From: Schistosoma mansoni
Taxonomy: Eukaryota > Platyhelminthes > Trematoda > Strigeidida > Schistosomatidae
Direction of reading: 5' to 3'
Length of the DNA stretch: 64,000 bases
NCBI RefSeq assembly: GCF_000237925.1
Contig: NC_031500.1
Coordinates: 1,302,001-1,366,000 of the forward strand
Part shown: piece after piece, positions 35,401 to 47,666 of the stretch
Layout of the letters: every line of letters starts with the position of its first letter
Numbering within the stretch: the first letter of the stretch is position 1
Translations under genes and position numbers: made by a program
Notes under the pieces: generated by a model
The model's database searches: none
Told to the model about the DNA's origin: nothing
What the model saw: the letters and a program-made list of their open reading frames with translations, nothing else

Positions 35401-37984
35401 ATATTTTTTGATGAATGCTCAGAGTTCTTTGTCGACCCGTTACAACTGTTCACACAACGAATCATACATGTTTACTTCGCTGTTTATTCATCTATGTATG
35501 TATATAACGAATGACTTACATAAAAGGTGTTAGATTAAAATACACACCATTTGTTGTGTGATAAGACTTGTCTGCATTCATTTTATTTGTTTATGCATTT
35601 CAATTGACTAATTATTTCTTACTTGACAGTATTTTGGTCTTTATTGTTTATTCATAGGTGTGCCATTTTAACAATAGTTTTGCAAGCGATTATTTTCACT
35701 GCTTCGTGTGTGTTGTGTTTAAATAATGGATTGACTAGAACACCACCAATGGGATGGAAGATTTGGCCAGAATTCCGATGTCCAGTAAACTGCCAAAAAT
35801 ATCCAAAAGGCTGTCTTAGTGAGAATGAAATCAAACGAACAGCTGATAAACTGGTTTCGGATGGTTGAAGAGATCTGGGTTATAAATATATGGTAATTGA
35901 TGACTTTTGGTTGGCAAACAAACGTGATTCGAAAATGAATAATATGACGGCCTATTCTACACGATTTCCTAATGTGAGTTGATCCGCTTCATTTGGTATA
36001 AAATGTCCACAATTTGTGTATACTTTTTGAGCAATATAAAATTATCCCGATCAGAAATAAATCAATGTCATCAGATTGCTGAGTTAACTGTAGTCTTCGT
36101 TCACAGTAATCATTCTCTTGTGTGATTAACGGCATCAGTGTATTGATCATGAATTACATATCAAGACTTCTTTGTACGAATCAATCTGTTCAACTACGGA
36201 TTATTTTTGATTTGCTTTCATCTCTGTAAACTACCATTGTGTGTTGCCTTTGTAATTCGTTAACCCTAAAAAACATATTATATTTGACAGGGTATTAAAA
36301 GCGTTGGAAAATATCTGCACTCCAAAAATCTTCTATTTGGTATAAATCTTGGTAACGGGGCCACGAAATGTTCTGGTTATCCAGAAAGTATCAATCAATT
36401 GGAATTGGATGCAAAAGCAGTGACCGACTGGGGAGTAGTTTTTGTGAAGTTGCATGCATGCCACTGTACTAAGAATGACTTTGAAAAATTTACCAAATTA
36501 CCCGAAGGAACTGGCAGGCCTGTGATGCTTTTGTGTACTTATCCAGAATATAAGTATTGGATTACAAATTCCAAGTTATTTGACTGGAAAAGATTACAAA
36601 AGACGTGTAATTTGTGGCGAGCTCCGTCCAACGAGCGAAACGACTCGCGTTATATAATCCATTTTATAAATTCACATAAAATTCACGACGACGATTCACC
36701 AAACGTGGCGGGTTTAGGGTGCTGGAACGATCCCGATATGTTGGCATTAGGAAACAACGGACTTTCGAATGATCGAAATCGAGTTCATGTGGGCATGTGG
36801 TGTATGTTCGCCGCTCCACTACTGATATCAGCTGATATTGGAAAAATGGATAAATTCAGTGCATCTTTGTTACGTAGCAAACATTTGTTGACGATAAATC
36901 GGGATAAGGGTGGACATCGGGTGAAATTCGTCAAATCACGAAATGATGTACAGGTAAGTTGACTGCATTACATTGAAATTCCAATACATAAGTGTTCAAG
37001 TATATTCGCCTACACTATAAAATCTTTTACGGAATGTTTCAATGACAAAAGTCAACTTTCAATGATTCATCAGATATTTCAATTCATAATATGTCTCACT
37101 ATGTTGGTAGAGTGATATTACAGTATAATGAAGCTCTTTATTCTAAATATTACAATACAAATGATGAACATGAGCATTAGGAACGTAATATTTGATCTCA
37201 GTGACATAGATTAGAAAGTGTGCATTCTAAATTATAAGACTAACTTGATCACCAATTCGATAATATACACAATCACTGTTGTAGCTGTCACGTGTACCTA
37301 CTAAGTTCTAACAAAAGTGTACACTGATCATTGTTTCGATTTACAAACAGTTATTACCAGAAAGCAAGTTAAGGGTAAGCATTTATTAACACCAATCAAA
37401 CGTATTTAACGAAATTAATTTTGAATATTATGTGTTTGGAGGTAAATGGTAAGAGGCACAGATAATGTCTATCATGCTAGTCGGTACCTATCTCACTGTT
37501 TTTTCTCAATTGAATGAGTACTTATTGTAAATTCTCTATTCATATTTCAAGGTGTACGACAGCAAACATTCAATTATGCAGTCATTTTTCTTCACTACTT
37601 TTTCTTCAGCAAAGTTACAAGATGTCGTTAACATTATTTTCATTTACCAGTATACTGAATAATAACAAACCTTTCACATCTGTTCATATATATCTGTCCA
37701 CACAGTTGTGGATACGAAAATTAAGTGATCATCCAAGTGGTTGGGTAATCGCTTACGTCCGCACACGGGATGATGGACGATCAATCAAGTTTATCACGAG
37801 TCTTGATAAATTCAAATCACAGATGTATACGATATCAGGATATAAATTCGAAATACTGGATGTATTCACCGGTGAAAAGTTCAACGTCGTGAAACTGACA
37901 GAGAAGTTTACAATTTCTATCAACCCATCTGGAATAATGATGTTTCGAATCATTCCATTTCAATTGACTCTCAGTTCTAAATAA

Positions 37985-39695
37985 ACTGATGAATGTTTTC
38001 ATAGACAACTTGTTGGTTGTCAGTAACTTATCAGTAACTATATCAATCTGATCATGCCTCTAAACTGGTGTGAATTCTGTAAATATTATTTTCAGAATAT
38101 ATTATTATTATTATTATTATGTGCTAATGGATTGAAGATTTATCACAATAGAGTTATTGTTCTCAATTTATGCTTGTTCTCTTTTTATAACACTCAGACA
38201 AGAACTGTTCGTAACTTGCCAACTTTCGTGTTTCCTTTAGACTATAGACTAATATATAAATACGTTCTTATTTCTCTACTCTTTTTTTCTCCATTTATTA
38301 TTTTTTTCGGACAATCATTACTGTATAGTCCGGTTGTTGATGGACATTTTCAGAAATGCGGATTAACATGAGATGAAGGCGTTAGCCCGTAAACGCTTTA
38401 TCGCTAGATTAGATATTCAACTTTAAAATCAATGATCCCCATCCTTGACAACGTACAAAAGTTTGTCGGGAAATACTGAACGTTATTTGTACTGACTAAA
38501 TTCAGCTGACGTTTACTTCGCAGGGACATAGATGTCAGTGTTTTATCCCTCTTCGTGAGTGTACTTGACGAGTATCCAACATATCTACAGCCAGTGCTGT
38601 ATGATAAAATATTTAGTGGTTCAAACACATTGGTGGTCTATCAGAACACTTGGTTTCATATGATAATTAAAGGCAATGGAATTCCACATGCTATCTAGTA
38701 ATGACGAGAACCACCTAACTAGTACTCTGGTAGTAACGTACAGCCCAGTATTCAAGTCAGACTGAACTCCGTGTGTACAGTCGAAAGTAATGTATTTGGA
38801 ATTCATACTGAGCGTGAGATAAATTGCAAAGTTATCGTTGTTGTGTACAAATATCTCATCCACAACAGCTCACATGAATATTCGTCTTTTCGTCATTCTG
38901 CACACTTTCATTGAATGAACCTTAGAGTATTTCTTGTAGTTTGATTGAATATTGTCTGGAAAATGCTTATTTAATTTGAAATTAACAAAGAAATTCAGAA
39001 ATGATTCTCATGGGTATTTGAATCATATTTCGTTATTGCGATTGGGTAATCAACTTTGTTAGGCAGGCTTCTTGTGGGTTGTTGAAGACCAGTTGCTTGG
39101 AAGTATGTGATGTCAGCAGACCGTAAATAGTTTATAATTGATATAGCAAATTCTGTCTGAGCACTTTAGTTTTTTCTTTCTTCTCTCTACTATTTAACGC
39201 TTCCGCATTGTAAGATTTCACATACTATCTCTGTCAGGCCTTCGAATTGTGCAGCAGCAATAGAGGGGACTATACTTTCCAAGGTTTGACATTCCTCGTA
39301 CGAGCATCATAATTAAGAAAGTTTTGAAGCTATGTGCAAATATTCACACTCTCATCCTATAGGCAACAGGTTATCAAGCATTTCACCAGAGTCATTGTTA
39401 GTGGTCACTAAAGAATATTCTCCTTTAAGGATTCCTGAAATTTCTGGCCAGATTCAGTGATAAGGAATTATTAAGTTGTAACTTACGACTCCTCAGCACG
39501 CTATTCGAGTCCGACATGAATTTCCTAATCTCTTACGAACGACTAGGAGTATCCAGATTCACTGCCAGAGTGAATTATTTAAACACTTCCAAACAAACGA
39601 ACTGCGTCTTCACTTGCTGAAAGACAGCCTCAATAACGAATATGTATACCATATTCATAACAATGTTGATCTGAGTATCAGGATCATCTACACTC
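37985..39695. other. GH27-2 3' flank and unassigned DNA
   Basis: The first 70 bases resemble the 3' side of GH27-3. An (ATT) run lies at 38101-38120. A minus-strand frame near 39196-39310 reads 'QTLESIVPSIAAAQFEGLTE' before a stop; it looks more protein-like than chance, but I cannot place it. The rest (38400-39040, 39300-39695) shows no known motif. Confidence 0.4.
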
Positions 39696-40098
39696 GTCCC
39701 AAAGTGACCATTTGTTACTCATATCAAGACATAACATAACATTTACTTCGTTTTAAACGCCTTTTTTAATTAGGCGGCTGCCATATTGCTTCCTTGGCTT
39801 AAAACTGTTGCCAATTCAAAGTATAGGAAAAATTCCCGTCAAATGGTAATATTGTCGGCCTGAATAGTTGATGATGTTTTGTTAGTGAAAACAGTTAGCC
39901 ATTTCTCTTTCTCAGTGAACTACTTGATCTTCCACAGCGAATATGTCATTGTAGGTTCTTCGATGTTTGCCTCTGAGTGATTATGTTTTCCGATCCTTGA
40001 CTAACAGCTTTAAGTCAACTGATTTTTGGAGATACGTTTGTTCAATGTAGTAAAATATCCTGTTCTCAAGCCTTGATTGTGTGATCTTTCAACAATGA

Positions 40099-40486
40099 CA
40101 TAAAATGAGATTTAAGTGCCGGAAACTGCATTATAAATGTACTTGCAAGTCAAACGCTTTCCAATACAGTCAACGGCGTACGATTCACTAACCACGAAAC
40201 TTGTAATTCAACTTCTTTCAGCTAATAACATTTGTGCCTAATAAGAAATTAAGGAATCGTACCCATAGTACCATACTTCCCAAGTGAAGTATTGTTCGAG
40301 CAAATGTATGTGATTTTGTGTGAAAAATCCTCCTTATACACAAACTCATTATTAATTCTTCTTGATTCTTTCTAATGAACATTTAGCTGATCGTTCGATT
40401 CCATTCGATATATCTATAATGATATTTCACTGTCATTTTTGTTTCCCTTATGTTTTTTATTGAATTTATATGATTTTGTTTTCTGA
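40099..40486 (+). repeat. 388-bp identical direct repeat, copy 1
   Basis: Base-for-base identical to 47667-48054 by reading, with a constant offset of 7568. It starts CATAAAATGAGATTTAAG and ends TTGTTTTCTGA. The flanks differ on both sides. Its counterpart in the left arm (around 29310-29590, inverted) is strongly diverged. Confidence 0.93.
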
Positions 40487-41899
40487 ACTTCATCTACATT
40501 ACTTTGATTGATATTTGTTTATGGCAACTGTAGTAATGATTCTTGCCTCTTTTTGCTTGTATTACTTGAATTGACCGGAACTGTTATGTCAAGTTGTAAT
40601 TGAATGAACTGACTGAAAGTGTATGTGGAGGTTGCGGGAATTCGCACCATAAAAATTTGTGAGAATGATGAAAATTAGCGAAATAATAATGAAAACATTT
40701 AAATTCCCACACCACATTGGCGTATATGTTTGTTTACTTTCACGCATTCTCTACTGACTGTCAATAAAAAAGCTGTTTATCTTCTAATCGCATGATATAC
40801 GACGAACACGAATGGTTTCAGACTCAACGTAGATTGCTGAATTTCAGCACATTCAAACATTAAAAAACACAGCTACACCAAGAAAATTGCTGAACAGAGC
40901 GCAGAATGAGGCAAGCCGACGAGCAGTGCGTACAAAGATGGCTGAAATGATGATTCCCTATTCATTCTGACTGGTTTCTAGGCAGACTGCTAAAATTACT
41001 AAACTGTGTTGAGTTTGATTGCAGTCGATGACCCCTGTGAAGTAGCACGTATTGTTTAGTTATTTAAATCCTGCAGTCTTAACGGCATCTCCCAACGAAA
41101 TTATGTCAAAAGCATAAGCAAAACATTTTCATCGTAACTCATACTTTACATTCGAGAACTGTCGACTAGTCTTGTGAAACTTCATTTAACAGTAATAAGG
41201 TGACATGTTCACCGATATGCATTTATTGATAACGTGAAACTAGTTTATGTGGAAAATATAAGGACAAAGTCTGATATTATTACATGTTCATAAATATAGT
41301 ATTCACAAGTAAACAGACAAAGCATAATTAAACAGCGTTGATTGTAAGCGATTTCAGTGATATGGACAAAAACAAGCCAGCTGCTACTTTAAAAGGAAAA
41401 AAGGTAATTTCTAGTTAGAAGGATTCAAATGGTTGGCTCATTGGTACCTTTTGGTAATTGAATGTCATTCACAAAATATTTACACGAGAAATTTCTTCCT
41501 CAGATGTAAGCAATTCTGATAGACTGATTATCATATCCAGATATTAGATTCTTGTTATACTGCGTACTACTTGAACACTTGAACGCTAGAACCCTTCAAG
41601 TTGCAAGTTAGAAGACAGAAGACAAGTGAGAAGGAATCTAATTCCGTATAGTGTCAAAAATAGTTAAACATTGTCAGGTATTTTATGTGTATAGCAAAAT
41701 CCAAACCATCATTACAGTCATTCAAACCCTATGCAGTGGTTATAAGCATTTTTGCAATATGGGAGCTACATGTTGAGATTCTGGAATATCCTTCCAAAAG
41801 ATGAATGAATAGAATGTCTTCGACTCTTTGTGAGCTACTTAGAGATAACATGAGTTCATCTGGAGACCGTCCTTACTATAATTTTTCCACGCAAATGTC

Positions 41900-42480
41900 T
41901 TCCTAATTTATTTCTTGTTGTGAATTGAAAACATAGGCCGTCGACAATTTATTGTGATTTTATGTCCGGCTTTTCTTCATGTGATTTATCCACAAATCGG
42001 AATACGACGTTTCCGATCTAAGTACTGTGCTAAAACAATGATTTTAACCGGTATGAACAGTCTAGCGTATTTATTTGTCCTTTGTCCGCTTAGCCCCTCT
42101 AGTTCAGTCCAGAACACCAATACAATCTTCTGCTATGCGTATCATTTACTTCAAGCATACTCGGTTTATATACTTGACAGACAGACCGCATCAAGCCATA
42201 AAATCGAAAATAATATTTGTACAAGATCAAGCCAAAATTGGCTGTGAACGTATGAGACAGTAGTCAATAAACTGGGTATAATTTGGGAACAGTAATTCGT
42301 ATGATAATTATCCATGTGTTAAAATGAAGGTCATAATAAGATAAATTCAGAAATAGACAATATAATTACTCAACAGTTAAACAAAGTGAATATATATAGA
42401 ATAATAGTCCTTTGATAGGTCTCAGAAGCAACCCGTAATTGTGTCTTCACTGGGTTATAACATTTCTCATTTCAAAATAC
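41900..42480. other. Insertion in the right arm
   Basis: DNA without a partner in the left arm (which passes from about 27480 to 27590 here). It contains a 97-codon frame (41954-42247, +) with no recognisable domain. A transposed segment is possible, but no terminal repeats or target duplication are clear. Confidence 0.4.
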
Positions 42481-44329
42481 ATATTAGGAACTTTTGTTGA
42501 TTTCTTTCGACACAATGTACTCAAAGAAACAAAAGCTCTAACATAATCTCAATAATACATTTTGACACGATCATTCATGTCGTTCTTCGATTTCTCCATA
42601 TCACTAGTGAATACAGTTGCTCAACTGCATTTCCTATCTAGGCAACTAACATGATTTGTCTCATTATTTCCCCTTCACTCTTGACAGGACATCAGAATCA
42701 GTTGTCGTTATTCAGATGTCTGATTCCACTCAAGCATCAGTCGAAATTCAAAGCTCAATATATGTACAGAGTACCCTAATAAGTAGATTGCAACCACAAA
42801 TCACCACAAAATCACACTCTGTTTAGTTCCATTGTTTTTTTCGGTTTCCGAAGGTGCAGGTGTAAACTCATCAATTGCAACATACTTTTGACCCATCTTT
42901 ACTCAACTAGCACTATTTCATTTAACGATGATGAAACATAACCACCTAACCAACTTTCCGAATAAAATCATTTGATTTCCCTACTTCTTTCCATGTTTGC
43001 TCAAAGTTACTGAGACTGAAAATTCGGGTTCATTTGTCATCAATTATAACATGCATATCATACTTATAGAGGCAAGGTGTTGAATCACAGAGAAAAACAT
43101 GTGGCAAGAACATTTCTAATCATGTTATCCCTTGTTTTGTTTTTGAAACCAACAATGGAAATTCTTATGATGAGCGTCGTTTGAGGCGAAAACGTTGAGA
43201 TAAACAACACATCAAACGCAAAAAAACAGTTGATAAATTTTGGAAGTCCTAATAAATTACTAAATAATTCTTCAAAATTTTTCAGCGATTGAGATAACTT
43301 TAACAACCGACCTCTTAATCTACTCAGACATCAGATGGATGATCTCATTTACCCAGATGAAATCCCAAAATGTTGACTGTCTGAGATGTTGACTCATCAT
43401 TTATTTTGAATTGACAATGAGTTAGCTCAAAGAATCCGTTTACCGTTCGAATGGAAATGTCGTTTTTCAGCAAAATTTAATATTGTGGTAGCAAAATTAT
43501 TTACTGGTCACCTCACTTGAAAAACAGCGTTACTATTTTCTCTATCATTCCCTCTACGACAGAATAATTATATGATCACAGTTTATGATCCTTTCACTAT
43601 CCGTTAGGCATGGCGTTGTGATATTATGACAAGCATCAGGACAAGAATTTGGTAGTAGCGTGTACACAAAGTCATATATGACTACTAGTCAGTTATATCT
43701 TCAGATCTGAGTGTGCTTACTAAGTCGGTGAGCGACTGCTCACCTTTAATGTAGAGGTCGAAATCGCAGCAGATTACCTTGTAAATAAAATCAATTTAGG
43801 TGGCCTTTTCAGATGGCCGACATATTACTGTGTCAATCGAACTAGGGATGATCAGAGTCTTATGTGACCACTGTATCAGTAGTTCACAGTGATCACTGCT
43901 CACAGTAAGTCATATGGAATTAAGTAGTTTACTAAGAACTATGTCATCAAAGATTCACACTTTCGTGTCTATAGATAGTTAGATAAACACTTGACAACCA
44001 CTGTGTAGATCGCCAACGTGGATGATCTGTGTAGAGTTATTAGGGGTCAACTCGTGTTTGACGAGTATGTCATGACCAACCAGATAAATTCGGAGTCACA
44101 CTTCCTGATCAGCACTTAACGTGGATATTCTTGATCTGGACGGTGATTAGTAAACTTCTCAATGATCAGCGATATGACTGTCGTACGATCTGGCAAGGAT
44201 CACTACATTTCACTTGACCTACAATGCTTATCTACAACTCTCGATCGAGACGCAAGAGATCATAGTTTTATACCTTTAATAATGAGTTTAAAACAATAAC
44301 GGACCCTTCGCATTCAGTTATGAGGACAA

Positions 44330-44563
44330 GTGAGCCGTTGTTCACACGCTGAACATTCTAAGTTCAAAGAAGATGGGTTCACTTCAGAGACTGAGAGAGC
44401 AATATTTTCAGCCTTTGAATTATGGTTTTCCCAAACTATCAGGATTTTACCTCATTTTCGTGATCCTATTCATAGTTTGGTCAAATTAACAGAACCCACT
44501 GTTGACCAGAGTTCCTTAGTCGAAAGATTAAAAACAATTTGGATTGAATTTGAGAACTATTGA
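44330..44563 (+). other. Unrecognised 77-codon open frame
   Basis: The frame lies in a short stretch between the end of the inverted arm (about 44344) and an R2 copy. The peptide has protein-like composition with 'ERAIFSAFELWFSQTIRIL' and 'DPIHSLVKLTEP'. No duplicate exists in the window and no family is recognised. It might be a relic exon or chance. Confidence 0.25.
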
Positions 44564-44569
44564 GATACG

Positions 44570-45240
44570 TGCAAAATCAAAGTACAGTAAACAATGTCTT
44601 ATCTGAAACAGTCGTTATCTATTGAATGATATAAAAAAACAGGTTACAAACTTCAAAATATGAGGTGCTCAGAGAATTCACCACGCCTTCCTATCTGTGG
44701 TAAGTAGGCATTCTGATGCAGTAACGCAAACAATGAATACGGCACATGACAATGCAAAAGACTGGGTATAGATGTGTCTAAACTTGGTAACAGTTGATCA
44801 ACAAGCGAAAACGAAAGCTAGAGGATACTATTCGGAAATCGTTGCTTTTAAACAAGGCTGGAACAAATACACAAAATTGTGAATAACTTCTACAATGTTT
44901 GAGATGAAGTAATTATGATGATAAATAGAGTCAATGTTATATGTATGTGTAAATAACTCAGAATATTACACGACAAAATTGTGTCACACCATACGCGTAG
45001 ACATTGTTGGGACTATAGCTGTTTACTAAACATTAATAAGTAGTATAGAAGAATACACAAAAGAGTAGAACGTATTTGAATACAGAGAACGTGAGAAAGA
45101 CCTAATAGATTTAGAATAAATAAAAACCAATATGGTTTTCATTTCGGACATGAATGTTTCTGATATTCATGCCAGATAGCATAATGAGCGAGTGATCATG
45201 GTCACTGAAAAAATGTAATTCATAGAGACTTCAAAACACT
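44570..45240 (-). repeat. Repeat unit R2, copy d (inverted)
   Basis: Reverse complement of 6167-6720 and 18907-19560. It contains the same landmarks, such as 'ATAATGAGCGAGTGATCATG' near its right end. Confidence 0.75.
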
Positions 45241-45595
45241 ATTCAACTAAGAAGGGGTGACTTAGCCACTACACGAAGTAAATCAACTATGCTAAGCAGG
45301 TTATTCATCAAAATGAATAATACCAATTCTGAATAAACCTGCCTGATTTGCAACTTCGAACACATAAGTGTTGAATGGATTCGAGGACGGAGAACGTGAA
45401 AAAGACACAACAAACATATTAATTGGAGACCAATATGGTTTTCATCATAGAGACTTCAAAATACTATTCAATGAATAACGGGTGACTTAGCCACTACACA
45501 AAGTAAAACATCATGCTAAACAAGTTATCCATCAAAATGAATAATAACAATTCTGGATGAACCTGCCTCATTTACAACTTTGAACAACCGATCCC
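45221..45595 (-). repeat. Local tandem duplication of R2 end
   Basis: The stretch starting 'CATAGAGACTTCAAAACACT' (45221) recurs at 45446 with an offset of about 225, and both continue into 'GTGACTTAGCCACTACAC' and 'TCATCAAAATGAATAATA'. Two units of an R2 segment in tandem. Confidence 0.75.
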
Positions 45596-45734
45596 TGGTA
45601 TAACACAATTATTTGGCTTCACTACTATCGAGTAACTCTTTCAAAAAACACTTGAACCAATGATAGCTTTATATGCCATTCACCCGAAACATTCGCATTA
45701 ATACTATCATCAGACATGTGACCACTTTCTAAAA

Positions 45735-45962
45735 TACCACGTTTGGAGCTATCGTTGGTCACCAGCCACCACGTGCATTTATGTTCTAACATTGCACCAA
45801 TGTCTTATGGACTAGACTGTTAGGTCAAATGCTCGAGGCATTTAACATCACACACTCAAATCAATGATCAGCACTACTAGCCTCATCGTTATTTTATGGA
45901 GCATATGTATTTGGTGGTCTATCGTAACATTGTTTGTTTGTTCAAATAAATAAACAAATTAT
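45735..45962 (+). mobile_element. LINE-2 remnant, internally deleted
   Basis: Leader piece with 'CACCAGCCACCACGTGCATT' (45762-45781), followed within about 110 bases by a 3' tail (TTTGGTGGTCT, AAATAAATAAAC). It resembles 20560-20640 joined to 21030-21085. Confidence 0.6.
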
Positions 45963-46019
45963 GCTGATGAAAGTCTGAGCAAACCCTCAACATTTAAGAC
46001 GTCCAACGATTAGAAGTAC

Positions 46020-46700
46020 AGTGTGAAGTTATCAGTAAAATGTAAATTGAAATACTAGCAAACCAAATACAACGAGTGATCACGATCAGTGTATCGAAGC
46101 ACAGCCTCAAAGGGTAAAATTCACAATATTACTTGATTGTGATTTCAAGGCATTTCAAGTACAGCTGTTGTCAGCCTGAATAGCATTGTATTTAATTACA
46201 ATTAAACTACCAGATTCACTATGGGCCATTGTAATTGAGGTTTCTGGGATTCAGATGTTCTCAAAAACTTTTAAAGCACAGGTTCTTGCAACCGGTAGTA
46301 GATGGAACATGTATTTTCAGTAAACATATTCGATTATGACCTGACGTGACATGACAGTGTATTAGTTATCAAGTAGTATGCATATGATAGGTTGTTTTTT
46401 AACTAACGGAAGAGTGATTCAATTCACAATGAAAAACGTAAAATTACAGGCAATTAAAGTAATACAGTCCGAAAGAGGAACTAATCAATGCTTCGGTCGC
46501 CATAACCAAATATCAGTTCGAGCAATGTAGATGTAGTTCAGAAAACAAAACACAAAATCAATGACACGACAGTGGATTCATAGCTTTCATCTTACTAATC
46601 TACACACGCATATCAAACTGTAGTAAATTAGTGGTTCCGAATGAAACAATCAAGGTGAACATAGAGACTCATGGATTTTGCACAAAACTGAAAGTCAAGT
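46020..46700 (+). repeat. Repeat block shared with 56500-56985 and other units
   Basis: 46030-46260 matches 56500-56690 directly. 46290-46410 is an R1 fragment as at 56740-56830. 46430-46540 matches 29120-29240. 46560-46700 matches 53810-53965 inverted. A patchwork of short repeats with no gene. Confidence 0.65.
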
Positions 46701-46899
46701 GAAGTAAAACGCTCTTGTTGGCTTGAAGTGAAAAACGTATGTCAATGTTTGAACGTCCAAATGAATGAAATCGCTAAAGAATATTTATATCCAATTCAAT
46801 AGTGAATATCATGATGCTTATGCTGAACAGCAAAAAATGCCTATCTCCATATACACAGATTGTATGTAATGGTATTTGATGTGATTCAGTTAATAGTTG

Positions 46900-47310
46900 T
46901 GAGTTTTTATTATAGCTGAAACGTGTCCTCCATAAACACTTCATATGCAAATGCTCCACATCTTAAACCACGGCATACATCACATATGCTGGCTAGAAAT
47001 GCTAATCTCATCGAATGTTCTTGAGTCTATAAACCAACTGAATTATTGTCATCAGCTGAACAAAGGATGAAAGGGTGGTTAACTGATGACCACTGGTACA
47101 ATCAACATGAGAATCGAAGCCTCCATGCGTCGCTAATTCGATGTAAGCTGGTTTAAATTTAACATACCGATCAGAAATTTTGAGGTTCCTTATTTCTTTC
47201 TACAACAATAAGTACAACCTTCGACTCTGCGTCTGTGAGTATATTGCATAGTGATTTCAAAACATACTGGTTCAACAAATATACAAGCTGTATCGGGATC
47301 TTCCAGCTAA
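46900..47310 (-). pseudogene. Importin-alpha pseudogene, copy 3 (C-terminal remnant)
   Basis: Minus-strand counterpart of about 22840-23210 and 59400-59760. On this strand it reads from the 'VLKALCNILT'-equivalent region into the poorly conserved 3' part. The importin-beta-binding region and the earlier armadillo repeats are missing: the sequence passes directly into the BEL pol fragment at about 47310. It adds a third copy of the BEL/importin unit with an internal deletion. Confidence 0.7.
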
Positions 47311-47660
47311 TAAAATAACTGAGCTATTCTAGATTTGCTCAGGATAAAACATCTCGTTGTACTTGCATCATACTCCAATCTCATATAAGCTACGGCTTCA
47401 TAACCACTTTCTCAAGCATCAGATATCAGTCTTTTAACACGCAGTTCAACACTTTATCATCGTGGTATCCTTAGGCTTTCCACACCTATCATTCCCTGCA
47501 TCCAAGTTTCAAAACTTGAGTTCAGACCCTCACCGATAGTTGTATCCTTTCCGCAGCTTTATAAAACAGCTGTTGCAGAGTCCGTCTGGTCGTAAGTAAT
47601 AGAGGCGCTAGAAAACCAAGTGGGTCATATACAGATGCTGCAAGTAATGGTAGACCCTCT
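47311..47660 (-). pseudogene. BEL/Pao-type pol fragment, copy 3
   Basis: Reverse complement of 58330-58660, with the 'TTGGTTTTCTAGCGCCTCT' region near 47610-47630 on the minus strand. It carries the same RT-end segment and stops before RNase H. It ends at 47666, where the 388-bp identical repeat begins. Confidence 0.7.
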
Positions 47661-47666
47661 CTAGTT

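Larger units (their letters stand above)
34581..37984 (+). pseudogene. GH27-2: alpha-galactosidase/NAGA-type pseudogene
   Basis: Deduced exons: leader 34581-34601; 35658-35973; 36291-36953; 37706-37984, with GT/AG borders. The leader ends in AT and exon 2 starts with G, so the start codon is split by intron 1. Codons then read MCAILTIVLQ, a plausible signal peptide. Exon 2 closes at codon 106 exactly as in GH27-1, and the total is 419 codons. 'RTPPMGW', 'CWNDPDMLALGNNG' and the C-terminal 'NPSGIMMFRI' identify the family. One stop breaks it: TGA at codon 71 (35866-35868) in place of Trp of 'SDGWRDLGY'. The nucleophile Asp is His161 ('VKLHAC'), while the acid/base Asp224 ('NDSR') is kept. The IDDCW motif reads IDDFW. 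It would not be a normal glycosidase even if read through. Confidence 0.88.
39696..44344 (-). repeat. Right arm of large inverted duplication
   Basis: Reverse complement of 25640-30580 in the same order, so the two arms face each other across about 9.1 kb holding GH27-3 and GH27-2. The arm carries extra DNA relative to the left arm, notably 41900-42480. The arms are clearly diverged, with many substitutions, except for the 388-bp stretch at 40099-40486, which is identical to a copy outside the arm. Confidence 0.8.

Noticed and set aside
3436-35868. Nuclear genetic code with TGA = Trp
   Set aside because: TGA and TAG both occur at Trp positions, only in decaying elements and pseudogenes, and many Trp codons in the same frames are TGG. 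Ordinary G-to-A mutation is enough.
39480-39520. Hammerhead on the minus strand (GCTGAGGAGTCG text)
   Set aside because: The first core element is similar, but there is no GAAA element or stem II partner downstream.
41954-42247. 97-codon ORF in the right arm insertion
   Set aside because: No recognised motif or duplicate; kept only as part of an unexplained insertion.
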